Shown: positions 1 to 8,155, counted from the stretch's first letter. The stretch is 23,039 nt of DNA from a virus (IMGVR_UViG_3300009509_000107:1-23039); one strand, 5' to 3'. Numbers and translations: made by a program. Notes: generated by a model not told the origin, from the letters alone.

Positions 1-2046
1 GTTGGGTGACTTGAATGTCACCGGCACGGCTATGGTCCGGCCGTCAGCAGTCGTAACGTTGCGCGTTACAAGGAACCCATTGGTGTCATGCAGCACGTAA
101 CCGACTCCGGGCTGGTGCTCTGGGTAGAACCCAATGTCTTCACCATACCCAAGCTCGGCTCGGATGCCATCACTGTACCAGTCCATTGCTTTCTGTAGGT
201 CGTCCTGCTCTACGCCGGGCATGTTCACCCACACACCAGTGTCAGAGCCCTGAGGCTTGTACGCGACATGGTTGGCCTCGAACTTCTCGAAGTACATGTC
301 CAGCGCATCCTCGGCGGACATGCGCCCACCGCTCTTAACAATGGCAGACCGAACGAACGAGAGTGCCTCTTCCTGATACGCGGCAGTGTTCGCCATCTCG
401 TACTCGAAGCTGAATACTCCGGGGTCGTAGGTGCTGAGTCGATCGGACACTTCACCACTTATGACATTCGCCTGCTTGGCCGTCACCATCTTGTGGCCCA
501 ACTCTAGGGCCTCTGGTGAACCATAGGCACGGGCCATCTGGAACGCCTCTTCGGGAGGGACGCCGTTATTGATCTGCGTCTCGTACAGCTTGCGCCTTGC
601 GCGCATGTCATCGGAGATGTGGCTCTGAACTGCGGCCACACCTGAGGCGCCCTGAACTTCCATCAGGTTCATCGTGTTGATTGCCTCAACGAATGCACCG
701 AAGTTATCAGGCGACGGGTTAAGCTCGCGCTTCAGCACGTCCGACTTGCGGCCGGTGCCAACGGTGTTGTTAGACAGCACCCGCAGGGCATAGGCTGCTT
801 CTTGTGGATTGGACTCAGCGTTCTTATGGTAGTAGCTGATCAGGTTGCCATTGGTCTTGTCGATGATCTTGTCCCGGTCAGCGGACTTCAGCAGTCCCTC
901 GTCAACCAGTAGGTCGATCCCGGCGAAGTCGCCAGTCAGCATCAGCCCGTTCACCACGTTGGACATGTCGGCGGCATTCTTAGCCTTGGCCATGTTCTCA
1001 CGATCGGAGCGCGCCTGCTCGGCTGTCAGCAGTCCTGATTCAACAGCATCGTCCAGCATCTTCAGCTTCAGGCCACTGTTGGTCTCAGCCTCGAATGCCT
1101 TATAGAAGGCGTTCTGCCGGACCTCCTTGGACTTAACCTCGAACGCCGTCTTCGAGCGCTCAGCCTGTTCCTTGAACTCGGCAATAGCCGGGCCATAGGT
1201 CATGCTGGTGGACAGTCCGGGGATCGTTTGATCCGGCTTGTCGGTGTCCTGCGTAGCAATGTTGAACGCATCAAGCAGCTCGGGGCGTCCGGTGTCGACT
1301 GCGATCCTGCCGACGTTGGTGACCAACACCTTGTTGATCTCGTCAGACGTCAGACCGTTCATCTTGCCAAGCTCACGCATGGCGGCCTTGTCGGTGGCCA
1401 GGTCCTGAGCCGACTTGTTGTCCGCTCCAACTGAGAACGTCTGGTTCACAACAGCGGAGAAGTTGTCGATCTGCTTAGAGTGCGCGACCACTGATTGGTA
1501 CTTGGCATTCTTAGCAGTCAGCTCGGCCTCTACAGCCATCATTCCCTCGAGGTACGCAACGCGCATCTCAGGGCTGTCTACTCCTTGCAGGTCGGCCTTG
1601 ATCCTGTTGGCGACCATGTTCTGGATTTGGGCCTGCGTGAGGAACGCGTCAGGGTTCTCGTCGTAGATCGCATACAGGTCAGCGGTAGCCTTGGAGGCGC
1701 CCAGCTTGCCACTCATCAGGTCATAGCCCTTGATGAAGTAGATCGACTTGTCCATCGTGTCGGCAGTGCGGTCAGCCGCATCACCAGCCTCTAGGCGGGC
1801 TTGAGTGCCAAGCGCCAAGTCAGACTGGCGCTCCTTCACGATCTGCCCGCGTGCGACCTCTGAGGCAACCTGAGACAGGGTATTGAACGCCTGAGCGATC
1901 AGCTGCGTGTCGGGGTTTGCCTTAGGACGGTAGTCCCCTTGAGGAAGCGACATGCCGGTCGGATGAGCCTGTATGCGCAGGCCGGAAGGGCTCAGCGCAG
2001 GCTGTACCTCCGTTCGTACGCTTGCTCTTGTAGTATCTCTTGGCAT
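1..2046 (-). CDS. Internal virion protein C, T7 gp15-like (partial, C-terminus outside window)
   Basis: An open frame starts at the ATG at 2046 and runs without a stop to the left edge: 682 codons, 3' end missing. The product begins MPRDTTRASVRTEVQPALSP and is mostly hydrophilic, helical and rich in Ala, Asp, Glu and Lys, with no membrane segment. T7 gp15 is 747 aa, so most of the protein is visible. In T7, gp15 forms part of the core stacked on the portal inside the head and is ejected to help build the channel that carries DNA into the cell. The call rests on position (after gp14, at the far end of the structural genes), length and composition; no catalytic motif is visible. The start is supported by an AGGAG just upstream, 11 bp after the preceding stop. 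A shortened gp16-like protein is a less likely alternative. Confidence 0.75.
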   Translation of the reverse strand, partial: MPRDTTRASVRTEVQPALSPSGLRIQAHPTGMSLPQGDYRPKANPDTQLIAQAFNTLSQVASEVARGQIVKERQSDLALGTQARLEAGDAADRTADTMDKSIYFIKGYDLMSGKLGASKATADLYAIYDENPDAFLTQAQIQNMVANRIKADLQGVDSPEMRVAYLEGMMAVEAELTAKNAKYQSVVAHSKQIDNFSAVVNQTFSVGADNKSAQDLATDKAAMRELGKMNGLTSDEINKVLVTNVGRIAVDTGRPELLDAFNIATQDTDKPDQTIPGLSTSMTYGPAIAEFKEQAERSKTAFEVKSKEVRQNAFYKAFEAETNSGLKLKMLDDAVESGLLTAEQARSDRENMAKAKNAADMSNVVNGLMLTGDFAGIDLLVDEGLLKSADRDKIIDKTNGNLISYYHKNAESNPQEAAYALRVLSNNTVGTGRKSDVLKRELNPSPDNFGAFVEAINTMNLMEVQGASGVAAVQSHISDDMRARRKLYETQINNGVPPEEAFQMARAYGSPEALELGHKMVTAKQANVISGEVSDRLSTYDPGVFSFEYEMANTAAYQEEALSFVRSAIVKSGGRMSAEDALDMYFEKFEANHVAYKPQGSDTGVWVNMPGVEQDDLQKAMDWYSDGIRAELGYGEDIGFYPEHQPGVGYVLHDTNGFLVTRNVTTADGRTIAVPVTFKSPN

Positions 2047-2057
2047 GTCTGCCTCTC

Positions 2058-2570
2058 CTATTCCTTGTTCATGTAGTGGTAGGTCTGCAGCGCACTAGCT
2101 GCACCTGCTAGGATGGTTGCGAAGCTGCCTGCAGACGATCCTTCGTACTTCGGCAAGTTCACCTGTAGGCCGGCCTCAACCGCTGAGATGTCACGCACGG
2201 TCTGCCGCTGGTAAGCCTTGAGGTTGTAGATTTCAGTGCCACGGGCCTCGGCCTCATGCTGGTAACTGGCGAGGAGCTGGCTGGAGACTGAGCCTCCAGC
2301 TACTCCAGCTTCACCAGCACCGGCAAGGATGCGACCACGTTCCAGCATAGACTGGCGGGCCATCACAGAAAGATTCTGGACGGCCTGCTGCTCTGCCTCA
2401 GTGCGCGCATCGAGGATTGCCGAGGTCTGTACCTGCGCCTGATAGCGCACCAGCTCGGCGTCATGCTTAACTTTATCCTTGGCGTTGCTCTCGGCTTCCT
2501 TTCCGCCCAAGTAACTAATCCCCATGCCCGCAGCCTGAAGGCCTAGGGCAGCGATAGCTAGATACGGCAT
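2058..2570 (-). CDS. Internal virion protein B, T7 gp14-like
   Basis: This is a 170-aa protein; T7 gp14 is 196 aa. It opens with a hydrophobic, Gly/Ala-rich stretch (residues 3-22, MPYLAIAALGLQAAGMG) followed by a long charged helical region rich in Ala, Gln and Glu. A Gly-Ala-Ser segment sits near residues 82-98, and a second mildly hydrophobic stretch lies near the C-terminus. This layout is typical of gp14 proteins, which are ejected first and inserted in the outer membrane. The ATG at 2570 shares its A with the stop of the tail protein B gene (TAATG). The GGAGGAGA ribosome site lies inside the last codons of that gene, so translation is probably coupled. Order gp12-gp14-gp15 is as in T7. 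Confidence 0.85.
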   Translation of the reverse strand: MPYLAIAALGLQAAGMGISYLGGKEAESNAKDKVKHDAELVRYQAQVQTSAILDARTEAEQQAVQNLSVMARQSMLERGRILAGAGEAGVAGGSVSSQLLASYQHEAEARGTEIYNLKAYQRQTVRDISAVEAGLQVNLPKYEGSSAGSFATILAGAASALQTYHYMNKE

Positions 2571-4660
2571 TAGCGTCTCCTCCCCGCTCTGGGTGAATAG
2601 TTACCTTGCCACTCCGCGCTTACGATTGCGGAAGGAACATGGCTGTCGTTTATAAGGTCCATGGTTACGCGGCTGCTATCAGCAGACACAGGGTACCGGA
2701 ACGTGCCGGTCGTTATGTTGGGTGTACCGATCAACAGGTCGGCGGCCCCGATCAGCTTACCGCTGAACGTGTACTGGAACGTGGTTGCTCCCGACCTTGG
2801 GGTCACCTCTGCACGCAGGTAGCCAGTCTGCGAGTACCGGATGTTCATGGTACGCAGATGCAGCACTGCATTCAGGATTGGCGAGCCCTTGTCCGGGTCG
2901 GTTCCTTCGCGCATGAACAGCTCGGAGAACCGATACAGGAACGTGTAGATGTGTCCTATGTAGACCGGATGCGTGCTGAAGTCTCCATCGACTCTGACCT
3001 GATTAGTTCCAACGAGAGTATGTCCGGGGATGAGAGCACCGTAGCTTGAGGTCCATGCTCCTGACTTAACAAGCTGGAAGTCCGCAGCAGTGTGGGCAGT
3101 ATGGACGTAAGGTAGGGTCCAAGTTGTCCAATCATTAACACCATCATACACTCCAGTCAGTAGTACACGATCGTCGAGGTGGCACACGAAGCCCATCTCG
3201 GTTAGCGAGGGGTCATCCTGCAGATCAATCCGGTGCAGGTGGGTGCCATCAGTCTTGTCGACCAGCAGGAACAGGCTGGAGCCGATCACGTCCATAGACA
3301 GGATCGAGGTGTCGGTATCGAACTCCCAATACGACCACGCATTCTGCACCTTCTGATCGTTGAACCAGAAGTACTTGTACACGTAGAGCCGCTGCTGGTT
3401 GCCACTGGTCAGCACGAACAGCGTGTCATCGTTCTCAGCTACAGCCAGCTTGAAGACACCAGCGGGGATGTAGGCCGGCACGTGCGCCGTCACGTCCTCC
3501 GCAGTGTTCGCCACTTGGCTATCATCGGACACAGTGTACTCACGCAGCGATGCGAACAGGGTGTTCTCGCTTGGGAAGTAGGCTGAGTTGCCAGCCACCA
3601 CGGGCTTCGCTACGGAGTTCGCAGCGTAGTTCGTTGCCACGTCGATCGCAGCCGTGCTCGGGGTCAGTAGCTGGCCAGCTCCGGTCCCTAGGATGAACTG
3701 CGTTCCTTGGGACAGAGTGAGCAGCTGCTTGTTGAACGGCACTGCGAAGTTCAGCGTGGAGACCTTGATGTTCGCCGCGCGCACGTCGATGAAGTCATTG
3801 TCCAGTATGTCAGTGGCTGACTGCCTGAAGAAGTTCTGGTAGTCAGGACCTGACTGCGACAGGACGCAGTACTCACCGGCCAGCAGTCCGAGACGGTTGC
3901 GGAAGAAGAAGATGTCTCGGATGGAGCGCGAGATAATGTTCGGCTCAGGCAGCGAGGTCAGTGAGCCGGCCGGACGCGTGCCCCAAGTTTCCTTCTGGAA
4001 CGTGAAGGCAGAGCCAGACCACGTCAGCTTGTAGGGCATCTTGGCCGGGTCGAGGGTTGTGTTCACGCCAACAGCTGGGCACTCCTGCCAGTAGTAGCTA
4101 CCACCGGAGTTGACGCCTATGACATAGTAGCCAGTCAGCACAACGGAGTCGTCACCGACAATCCGGTACACCTGACCTACAGTGCCGGCACCAGCGGCCG
4201 GGAGATTGGCAAAGGTCTGCACATAGCCAGTGAACGTGCCACCTGCAACAGTGGCGTCGTAGTCGACCAGAATAGTCTTGTTGGCAACGTACGCAATGTC
4301 CTCCACGGCAACGACAGCGAAGTCGGTCACCGGGTCGGTCACGTTCAGGTACGTCTTGCCATCAGGGAAGTTGATGGTCTGGCTAACCCCAGCGGTGTCG
4401 AAGATGAACATGTCGTTATCGACGATGACCAGCAGGAACTGATCGGTGCCACCGTAGTCCAGCGTGGTCACATAGGCCGAACCATAAGGCGTGCCGGCCA
4501 GCTGAGCAATGTGGTACGAGGGTGGGCGCTTGATCAGACCATCAGACAAAGAGGGATAGCCGTTCACCAGTTGCTCGCACTGAGAGGCTTGCCGCAGGCT
4601 CGGTGGCTGTTGCGACACGCCATTAAGCAGCGACGGGATATTTCGGCTAACGAGAGGCAT
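2570..4660 (-). CDS. Tail tubular protein B (nozzle), T7 gp12-like
   Basis: This is a 696-aa protein; T7 gp12 is 794 aa. The N-terminus (MPLVSRNIPSLLNGVSQQPP, then a QCEQLVNGYPS stretch) is the highly recognisable signature of the T7 gp12 family, in which these first residues read almost the same across podophages. The rest is beta-rich, as expected for the nozzle that forms the distal tail tube below gp11 and helps attach the tail fibres. The C-terminus is basic (AGRRR) because the Shine-Dalgarno site of the next gene is encoded there. The ATG at 4660 overlaps the tail protein A stop by one base (TAATG), again with an AGGAG in the end of the upstream gene. Confidence 0.95.
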   Translation of the reverse strand: MPLVSRNIPSLLNGVSQQPPSLRQASQCEQLVNGYPSLSDGLIKRPPSYHIAQLAGTPYGSAYVTTLDYGGTDQFLLVIVDNDMFIFDTAGVSQTINFPDGKTYLNVTDPVTDFAVVAVEDIAYVANKTILVDYDATVAGGTFTGYVQTFANLPAAGAGTVGQVYRIVGDDSVVLTGYYVIGVNSGGSYYWQECPAVGVNTTLDPAKMPYKLTWSGSAFTFQKETWGTRPAGSLTSLPEPNIISRSIRDIFFFRNRLGLLAGEYCVLSQSGPDYQNFFRQSATDILDNDFIDVRAANIKVSTLNFAVPFNKQLLTLSQGTQFILGTGAGQLLTPSTAAIDVATNYAANSVAKPVVAGNSAYFPSENTLFASLREYTVSDDSQVANTAEDVTAHVPAYIPAGVFKLAVAENDDTLFVLTSGNQQRLYVYKYFWFNDQKVQNAWSYWEFDTDTSILSMDVIGSSLFLLVDKTDGTHLHRIDLQDDPSLTEMGFVCHLDDRVLLTGVYDGVNDWTTWTLPYVHTAHTAADFQLVKSGAWTSSYGALIPGHTLVGTNQVRVDGDFSTHPVYIGHIYTFLYRFSELFMREGTDPDKGSPILNAVLHLRTMNIRYSQTGYLRAEVTPRSGATTFQYTFSGKLIGAADLLIGTPNITTGTFRYPVSADSSRVTMDLINDSHVPSAIVSAEWQGNYSPRAGRRR

Positions 4661-5256
4661 TACAGTCTCCTAACTTGCATCCTAGCGATGCCTGAGCCCG
4701 GACCTTCCATCGAGCCTTCCATCATACTACGGTCGGCGTTCTTCAGCTCGGCCCGCTTGGCATTGGCGCGCGCAGTCTTCTCGTCTTCTTCAGTCAACTG
4801 AGAGCCGGTGCTGTCACCCAACATGCGGGCGGCGAATACTCGAGCTGCACGTACTGCCATGTACTGGCGGATGTACTGCGGGCAGTTCTCAAAGGTGAAC
4901 TCCCACGTCACGTCACAGTACAGGGCGTCGGTGAATACGAAGGTCTGGTCGGTCTTGTTATAAAGTTTGCCCGCGCGGACAGTGACACTTACGTCGCTGG
5001 AGCGGGCGCTGGTATCGACGGCAAGCATGTCGTCGGTAATAAGAATGTTGCCGCTCATGTCAGGCGACAACAGGTAGTCTTCATCGAAGTTGAACTCCCA
5101 GCGGCCATTCAGCACCGCTCGGGTAGTCTCATCCAGTATGACAATAGCCGTGGCAACGAACACGTCTCCTTCGGCGCCTGTCAGGGTGCTTACCGGGGAC
5201 TCACCGATGTTTGACAGCATCAGGTTCACGGCTTGGAGTTTGGTCATTCCGGCCAT
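4660..5256 (-). CDS. Tail tubular protein A (gatekeeper), T7 gp11-like
   Basis: This is a 198-aa protein, against 196 aa for T7 gp11. The family signature is at the N-terminus: KLQAVNLMLSNIGESPVSTL, followed by acidic residues and a conserved NGRWEFNFDEDYLL-type segment around residues 50-63, then an ITDDMLAVD beta segment and an Arg/Ala-rich helix. In T7, gp11 forms the ring joining the portal to the nozzle protein gp12. The start at 5256 is preceded by GGAGG at good spacing. The gene follows a strong terminator, so its expression depends on read-through of that terminator or on a promoter I could not identify. Confidence 0.93.
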   Translation of the reverse strand: MAGMTKLQAVNLMLSNIGESPVSTLTGAEGDVFVATAIVILDETTRAVLNGRWEFNFDEDYLLSPDMSGNILITDDMLAVDTSARSSDVSVTVRAGKLYNKTDQTFVFTDALYCDVTWEFTFENCPQYIRQYMAVRAARVFAARMLGDSTGSQLTEEDEKTARANAKRAELKNADRSMMEGSMEGPGSGIARMQVRRL

Positions 5257-5275
5257 GGGTCCTCCAAGGGAATAG

Positions 5276-5312
5276 TGAAAAAAAGCCGGGCCTCAATTAA
5301 GAAGCCCGGCTA
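5276..5312 (-). terminator. Rho-independent terminator after the head genes
   Basis: Read on the minus strand, an 8-bp GC-rich arm (AGCCGGGC, matched by GCCCGGCT) can be extended by three weaker pairs and closes on a TTAATT loop. A run of seven T follows (5284-5278). It lies between the head protein gene ending at 5319 and the tail gene starting at 5256. This corresponds to Tphi in T7, which lies just after the capsid gene and lowers transcription of tail genes relative to capsid. Confidence 0.92.
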
Positions 5313-5318
5313 TGGGTG

Positions 5319-5930
5319 TTACGCAGGGACGCTGTATACATGCACGTCGAGGTCGGCTGCGGTCACGATGGACCCAGTTACCAGACGCATGATGGTGTCC
5401 TTACCGGCGTTGCTGAAGAAGCCACCACCGGCTGCGGTAATGGCAGTAACGCCACTGTCAACGTACAGGGTGCCATCGGGGCTATGACTCAGCGTCACAG
5501 ACGCAGAATCAAAGGTGCCCTTGATGAACACGGCGCACGCACCGTTCCGATTAAGAACGAAGTCAGTGTTGCCGTTGGCAGTGATGGGACCAACGTACTG
5601 AGCCTCAGACTGAGAGACTCGTTCCGCCTTGATGGTCACAGTCAGAGACGGAGTAGTCGCGCCGGACAGGCTCAGGCGCAGGTCCTTGCCGAAGCAGCGG
5701 AGTGCGCTAGAGGTGAGCAGGCCGTCACCAACGGTCCACGATGCGGAGGGTACAGCAACCCAAGTCGTGCCACCATCGAACGAGGTCTGCAGGATCAGAG
5801 TGCCGGCGCCCCACGTCTCAGCGTCATTGAGATACACAAGGACGTCATTGACGTCACCGGGCAGCTCAACGCTGGCGGACTGGCCATTAGCGGTCAGCTC
5901 AGCGAAAGTGTGAAAGAGTTTGTCGGACAT
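5319..5930 (-). CDS. Putative head decoration or fibre protein with two repeated beta domains
   Basis: This is a 203-aa protein that I cannot assign to a named family. It lies directly after the major capsid gene and before the terminator, so it is probably made in high amounts as a head protein. It is beta-rich, with many Thr, Ser, Val and Gly, and has no signal peptide or membrane segment. Two halves align with each other. The first, from about residue 12, carries LTANGQSASVEL, then TLILQTSFDGGTTW. The second, from about residue 115, carries ITANGNTDFVL, then SVTLSHSPDGTLY. Each half continues with a Gly-rich turn and a closing beta stretch. An AGGAG precedes the ATG. Possible roles are capsid decoration or an exposed adhesion domain; neither is proven by the sequence. 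Confidence 0.75.
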   Translation of the reverse strand: MSDKLFHTFAELTANGQSASVELPGDVNDVLVYLNDAETWGAGTLILQTSFDGGTTWVAVPSASWTVGDGLLTSSALRCFGKDLRLSLSGATTPSLTVTIKAERVSQSEAQYVGPITANGNTDFVLNRNGACAVFIKGTFDSASVTLSHSPDGTLYVDSGVTAITAAGGGFFSNAGKDTIMRLVTGSIVTAADLDVHVYSVPA

Positions 5931-6022
5931 TGAAGTCTCCTAAGGATTTGGTAAATAACCCCCATCCTACCCGCACCCGCATTATCGGCTTGGGGGAGTT
6001 GAGGGTTGTGTTTCAGTTAGCC

Positions 6023-6949
6023 TTAGGCGCTCTTCAGCTCGACCGCGCACTCAGGACGCAGGATGCCATGACCCAGAGCGTACTTAGCGACGATCAGGGT
6101 GCCCTGACGGCGGATGTCGTATTCCATCTCGACGGCCAGGTCCATCAGCTTCACGGTACCCATGGCTTTGCGGTTCATCACCACTGCCTGAGTATTGCTG
6201 AAGTCGCCCTGATAGGCGGCAGGACCAGTCGCAACGTTCGTGCTGGGCACGTGGTTGCTCTTGACGATGTGGACACCAGCGACCTTCAGGACCGCACCTT
6301 CCGCGTACACGCCAGCGCCGCCCCAATCACGGTTGAGGACGTCGGTCGTCTGCGCCAGAATGTAGTACTGAGCCGGACGCCAGATCGCATAGCGATCCAT
6401 CTCTTCGACGTCCTTCTCGTCCAGCTTCTGGGCAGCCGAGAAGATGCCAGCGGCCATGGTCGAGCCAGTGGTCGCGTAGCCAGCAGCGGTCAGCTGGGTG
6501 CCGCCATTGCCGCCGGTCACAGTCGCGCTCGCGCGCGCAGCCAGCACGGCAACCTGCAGCGAGTTCGTGTCGAACTTCTTGGCCAGCGCACGGCCGGACT
6601 GCTTGGTGTATTCCGAGCGGTACTCGTAATGATTCTTCGCCTCGTCGATCGACGGGATGAACACGTCAGAGATCAGGAGGTCGTCGATGGTGATCACACG
6701 CTCAGACACGGCGCTGGTCTGGCCAACGATTTCGGCGCCCGGAGTGTGGTAGGAGGCATTCACCTTCCAAGTCGCGGGGAACTGAGCGCTCTTGCCGGAC
6801 TGGATGTTGCGGATAACCTGCAGCTGTTCCATGACATTTACTTCATCGAACGCAGTCAGGACTTCGCCGCCATAGACTTTCAGGAACAGCGCAGCGGCGT
6901 CACCACCGAGGTTGTTCTCGCCAATGCGAAGGGGAGTTGCAGCAGACAT
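6023..6949 (-). CDS. Major capsid protein, T7 gp10A-like
   Basis: This is a 308-aa protein; T7 gp10A is 345 aa. It belongs to the HK97-fold capsid family of T7-like phages, shown by the N-terminal LFLKVYGGEVLTAFDE segment, then an RNIQSGKSAQFPATWK region and an ITIDDLLISDVFIPSIDEAK segment. Later come RPAQYYIL-type and DWGGAGVY-type segments and a C-terminal AVEMEYDIRRQGTLIVAKYA stretch. It forms the icosahedral shell. Neighbours are scaffold upstream and a beta-rich head protein downstream. It is the only gene here with its own recognisable phage promoter. The ribosome site AAGGA (6962-6958) is 8 bases before the ATG and lies partly in a small hairpin. No slippery site or extended second frame at the end suggests a T7 10B-type frameshift product. 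Confidence 0.96.
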   Translation of the reverse strand: MSAATPLRIGENNLGGDAAALFLKVYGGEVLTAFDEVNVMEQLQVIRNIQSGKSAQFPATWKVNASYHTPGAEIVGQTSAVSERVITIDDLLISDVFIPSIDEAKNHYEYRSEYTKQSGRALAKKFDTNSLQVAVLAARASATVTGGNGGTQLTAAGYATTGSTMAAGIFSAAQKLDEKDVEEMDRYAIWRPAQYYILAQTTDVLNRDWGGAGVYAEGAVLKVAGVHIVKSNHVPSTNVATGPAAYQGDFSNTQAVVMNRKAMGTVKLMDLAVEMEYDIRRQGTLIVAKYALGHGILRPECAVELKSA

Positions 6950-6955
6950 TGTGGT

Positions 6956-6969
6956 ATTCCTTTTGGAAT
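6956..6969 (-). promoter_or_regulatory. Small hairpin overlapping the capsid ribosome-binding site
   Basis: The minus strand reads ATTCC AAAA GGAAT, a perfect 5-bp stem with a four-A loop. Its 3' arm contains most of the Shine-Dalgarno sequence of the capsid gene. The stem is short and A/T-rich, so it may only tune initiation weakly. Confidence 0.45.
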
Positions 6970-6980
6970 TAAGGGTTTAT

Positions 6981-7000
6981 GATTATAGTTCTACCTTAAT
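6981..7000 (-). promoter_or_regulatory. Putative phage RNA polymerase promoter (SP6-like) for the capsid gene
   Basis: The minus strand reads ATTAAGGTAGAACTATA, followed by ATC. The SP6 promoter ATTTAGGTGACACTATA matches at 13 of 17 positions, including AGGT and the whole ACTATA core shared with T7-type promoters. Transcription would begin near 6983, about 34 bases before the capsid ATG. SP6 starts on G; here the predicted first base is A. The position just after a terminator and before the capsid gene is that of phi10 in T7. The match is by eye, and I found no second copy in the other gaps. Confidence 0.65.
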
Positions 7001-7031
7001 ACCCTTCTCACAACGCAGTATGTCCAAGCGG

Positions 7032-7101
7032 GAGACCTCGGTCTCAACCTGTCCTTGGGCTGGTGCTTCTCGGGAATCTTGGTAACATCCTGATTGCCAA
7101 G
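7032..7101 (-). repeat. Two inverted repeats in the capsid leader region
   Basis: Two possible hairpins lie between the terminator and the promoter. At 7078-7101 the arms CTTGGTAA and TTGCCAAG pair over 8 bp with one G-T pair and an 8-base loop. At 7032-7045 the sequence GAGACC-TC-GGTCTC has 6-base arms almost back to back. No reading frame of convincing quality covers this stretch. Either could be a protein-binding site or an RNA processing element; neither function is shown. Confidence 0.5.
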
Positions 7102-7128
7102 AAAAAAGAGGGGACATTGCGTCCCCTC
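7102..7128 (-). terminator. Rho-independent terminator after the scaffold gene
   Basis: On the minus strand, GAGGGGAC and GTCCCCTC form a perfect 8-bp stem (7128-7121 with 7115-7108) around a 5-base loop, followed directly by six T. It would end transcripts coming from portal and scaffold, isolating the capsid gene under its own promoter. Confidence 0.92.
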
Positions 7129-7151
7129 CAGACAGACAACACAGGAGGCAC

Positions 7152-7200
7152 GGAGACCATTGTTTTTATTGGAATCCTTTAGCAGGAATGTTTGGTCTCC
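7152..7200 (-). repeat. Inverted repeat with 33-base loop downstream of the scaffold stop
   Basis: GGAGACCA at 7152-7159 is the exact reverse complement of TGGTCTCC at 7193-7200. The loop is AT-rich. It lies between the scaffold stop and the terminator and could form a long stem-loop at the 3' end of the upstream transcript. The same GAGACC/GGTCTC core reappears at 7032-7045. Confidence 0.5.
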
Positions 7201-7218
7201 ACAATGCAGGGAATTAGA

Positions 7219-8154
7219 TTACCACACGTTCCCATTCTCAATGCGTCTTGCCACCTCAGCCCGGTACGCGGCGTCCTTGGAATACCGGGGGTCTTTCATT
7301 GCGTCGATCATCTCGCGCTTGGACTGGAAGCCGGGGGCCTTAGGCTGTCCCGTGGTCGGAGCCACACGCCGGCCTTGGTCTGACCCTACTGCCGAGAGAT
7401 AGGCGGCATGCACGCCCCGGACTGCGACGGCTATCTTGGCCTCGCTGCCGGTTCCCATTGCCTCGTCGTATGCCTCGACCTCGGCCTTAGGCAGGTTGCC
7501 GACCATCCACTGAAGCATGGCTTCGTAGGTGTCCGGGCCGCCGACCATCGAGTGGACCTTGGTCACCAGCTGCTGGGCGATAGCCTGCTGGCCGGCGATA
7601 TAGGCGTCGACGGTTCCACGGTCGAGGCCGGACTTCTCGGCTGCGGCGTAGTCGGCTTCGGTCAGCTTGCCGTTCTCAACGAACTTGGCCTCGATCGACC
7701 TCAGGTCAACGTGTCCGCTAGGTCCTTCAGCATCTGAGCCAGCATCACTACCATCCCCGCTGCTATCAGGCTCACCACCATCAGCTGCAGGAACTCTACG
7801 AGAGCCCTCCAGCACTTTGTAGGATTCGGCCAGCTTCTGCATAGCCTCTTCAACTGATCCCTTACGGAACTTCTCTGGGATGTACTCGGGGTATTCGATT
7901 CCGCCTTCTTCATCTGAGCTATCTCCTTTCTCGTCAGAGGACGTATCTTCTGGTGTTGCAGGGGCTGCGCCATTGGGTTTCCCCTCATGTGGGTCGGTCG
8001 GTACACCAACGCCTGCGGCCTTGTCGAGCATAGCCTTGACGTGGCTGATGTCTTGGCCGGGGAAGGCTTCGGCGAGCTGTTCATCGGTATAGGCGGCCGA
8101 ACCAGTCGGCGCCGGGGTTCCGCTCTCGATTGTGTTGGTCGTCTCATCGGTCAT
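7219..8154 (-). CDS. Capsid assembly scaffolding protein, T7 gp9-like
   Basis: This is a 311-aa protein, against 307 aa for T7 gp9. It is strongly acidic, with an Asp/Ser/Glu-rich low-complexity middle (about residues 65-145), a YTDEQLAEAFPGQDISHVKAM-type N-terminal segment and a basic, helical C-terminal end (from about residue 270). The C-terminal basic helix is the part that usually contacts the capsid protein. The scaffold directs procapsid assembly and is then lost. It lies between portal and capsid genes as in T7. AAGGA lies about 8 bases before the ATG, and the stop of the small upstream gene is one base away. Confidence 0.9.
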   Translation of the reverse strand: MTDETTNTIESGTPAPTGSAAYTDEQLAEAFPGQDISHVKAMLDKAAGVGVPTDPHEGKPNGAAPATPEDTSSDEKGDSSDEEGGIEYPEYIPEKFRKGSVEEAMQKLAESYKVLEGSRRVPAADGGEPDSSGDGSDAGSDAEGPSGHVDLRSIEAKFVENGKLTEADYAAAEKSGLDRGTVDAYIAGQQAIAQQLVTKVHSMVGGPDTYEAMLQWMVGNLPKAEVEAYDEAMGTGSEAKIAVAVRGVHAAYLSAVGSDQGRRVAPTTGQPKAPGFQSKREMIDAMKDPRYSKDAAYRAEVARRIENGNVW

Positions 8155-8155
8155 C

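Noticed and set aside
5257-5275. T7-like promoter in the TTCACTATTCCC stretch before tail protein A
   Set aside because: Only the CACTAT part fits; the upstream recognition bases are the T run of the terminator, so the match is probably chance.
5940-6022. Possible terminator with CCCCC and GGGGG arms after the capsid gene
   Set aside because: The arms are only five bases with a loop near 28 bases, and the T run is weak; the better terminator is after the next gene.
6000-6060. Possible T7 10A/10B-type frameshift at the capsid end
   Set aside because: No slippery run is seen near the stop, and a second in-frame TAA follows closely.
5930-6982. 350-codon open frame on the plus strand
   Set aside because: It lies opposite the major capsid gene, has no family features, and contains His/Arg/Val-rich text typical of the reverse of a GC-rich gene.
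7001-7160. Small minus-strand ORF in the capsid leader
   Set aside because: It would run through the terminator stem and lacks a good ribosome site; the stretch is better explained as non-coding control DNA.
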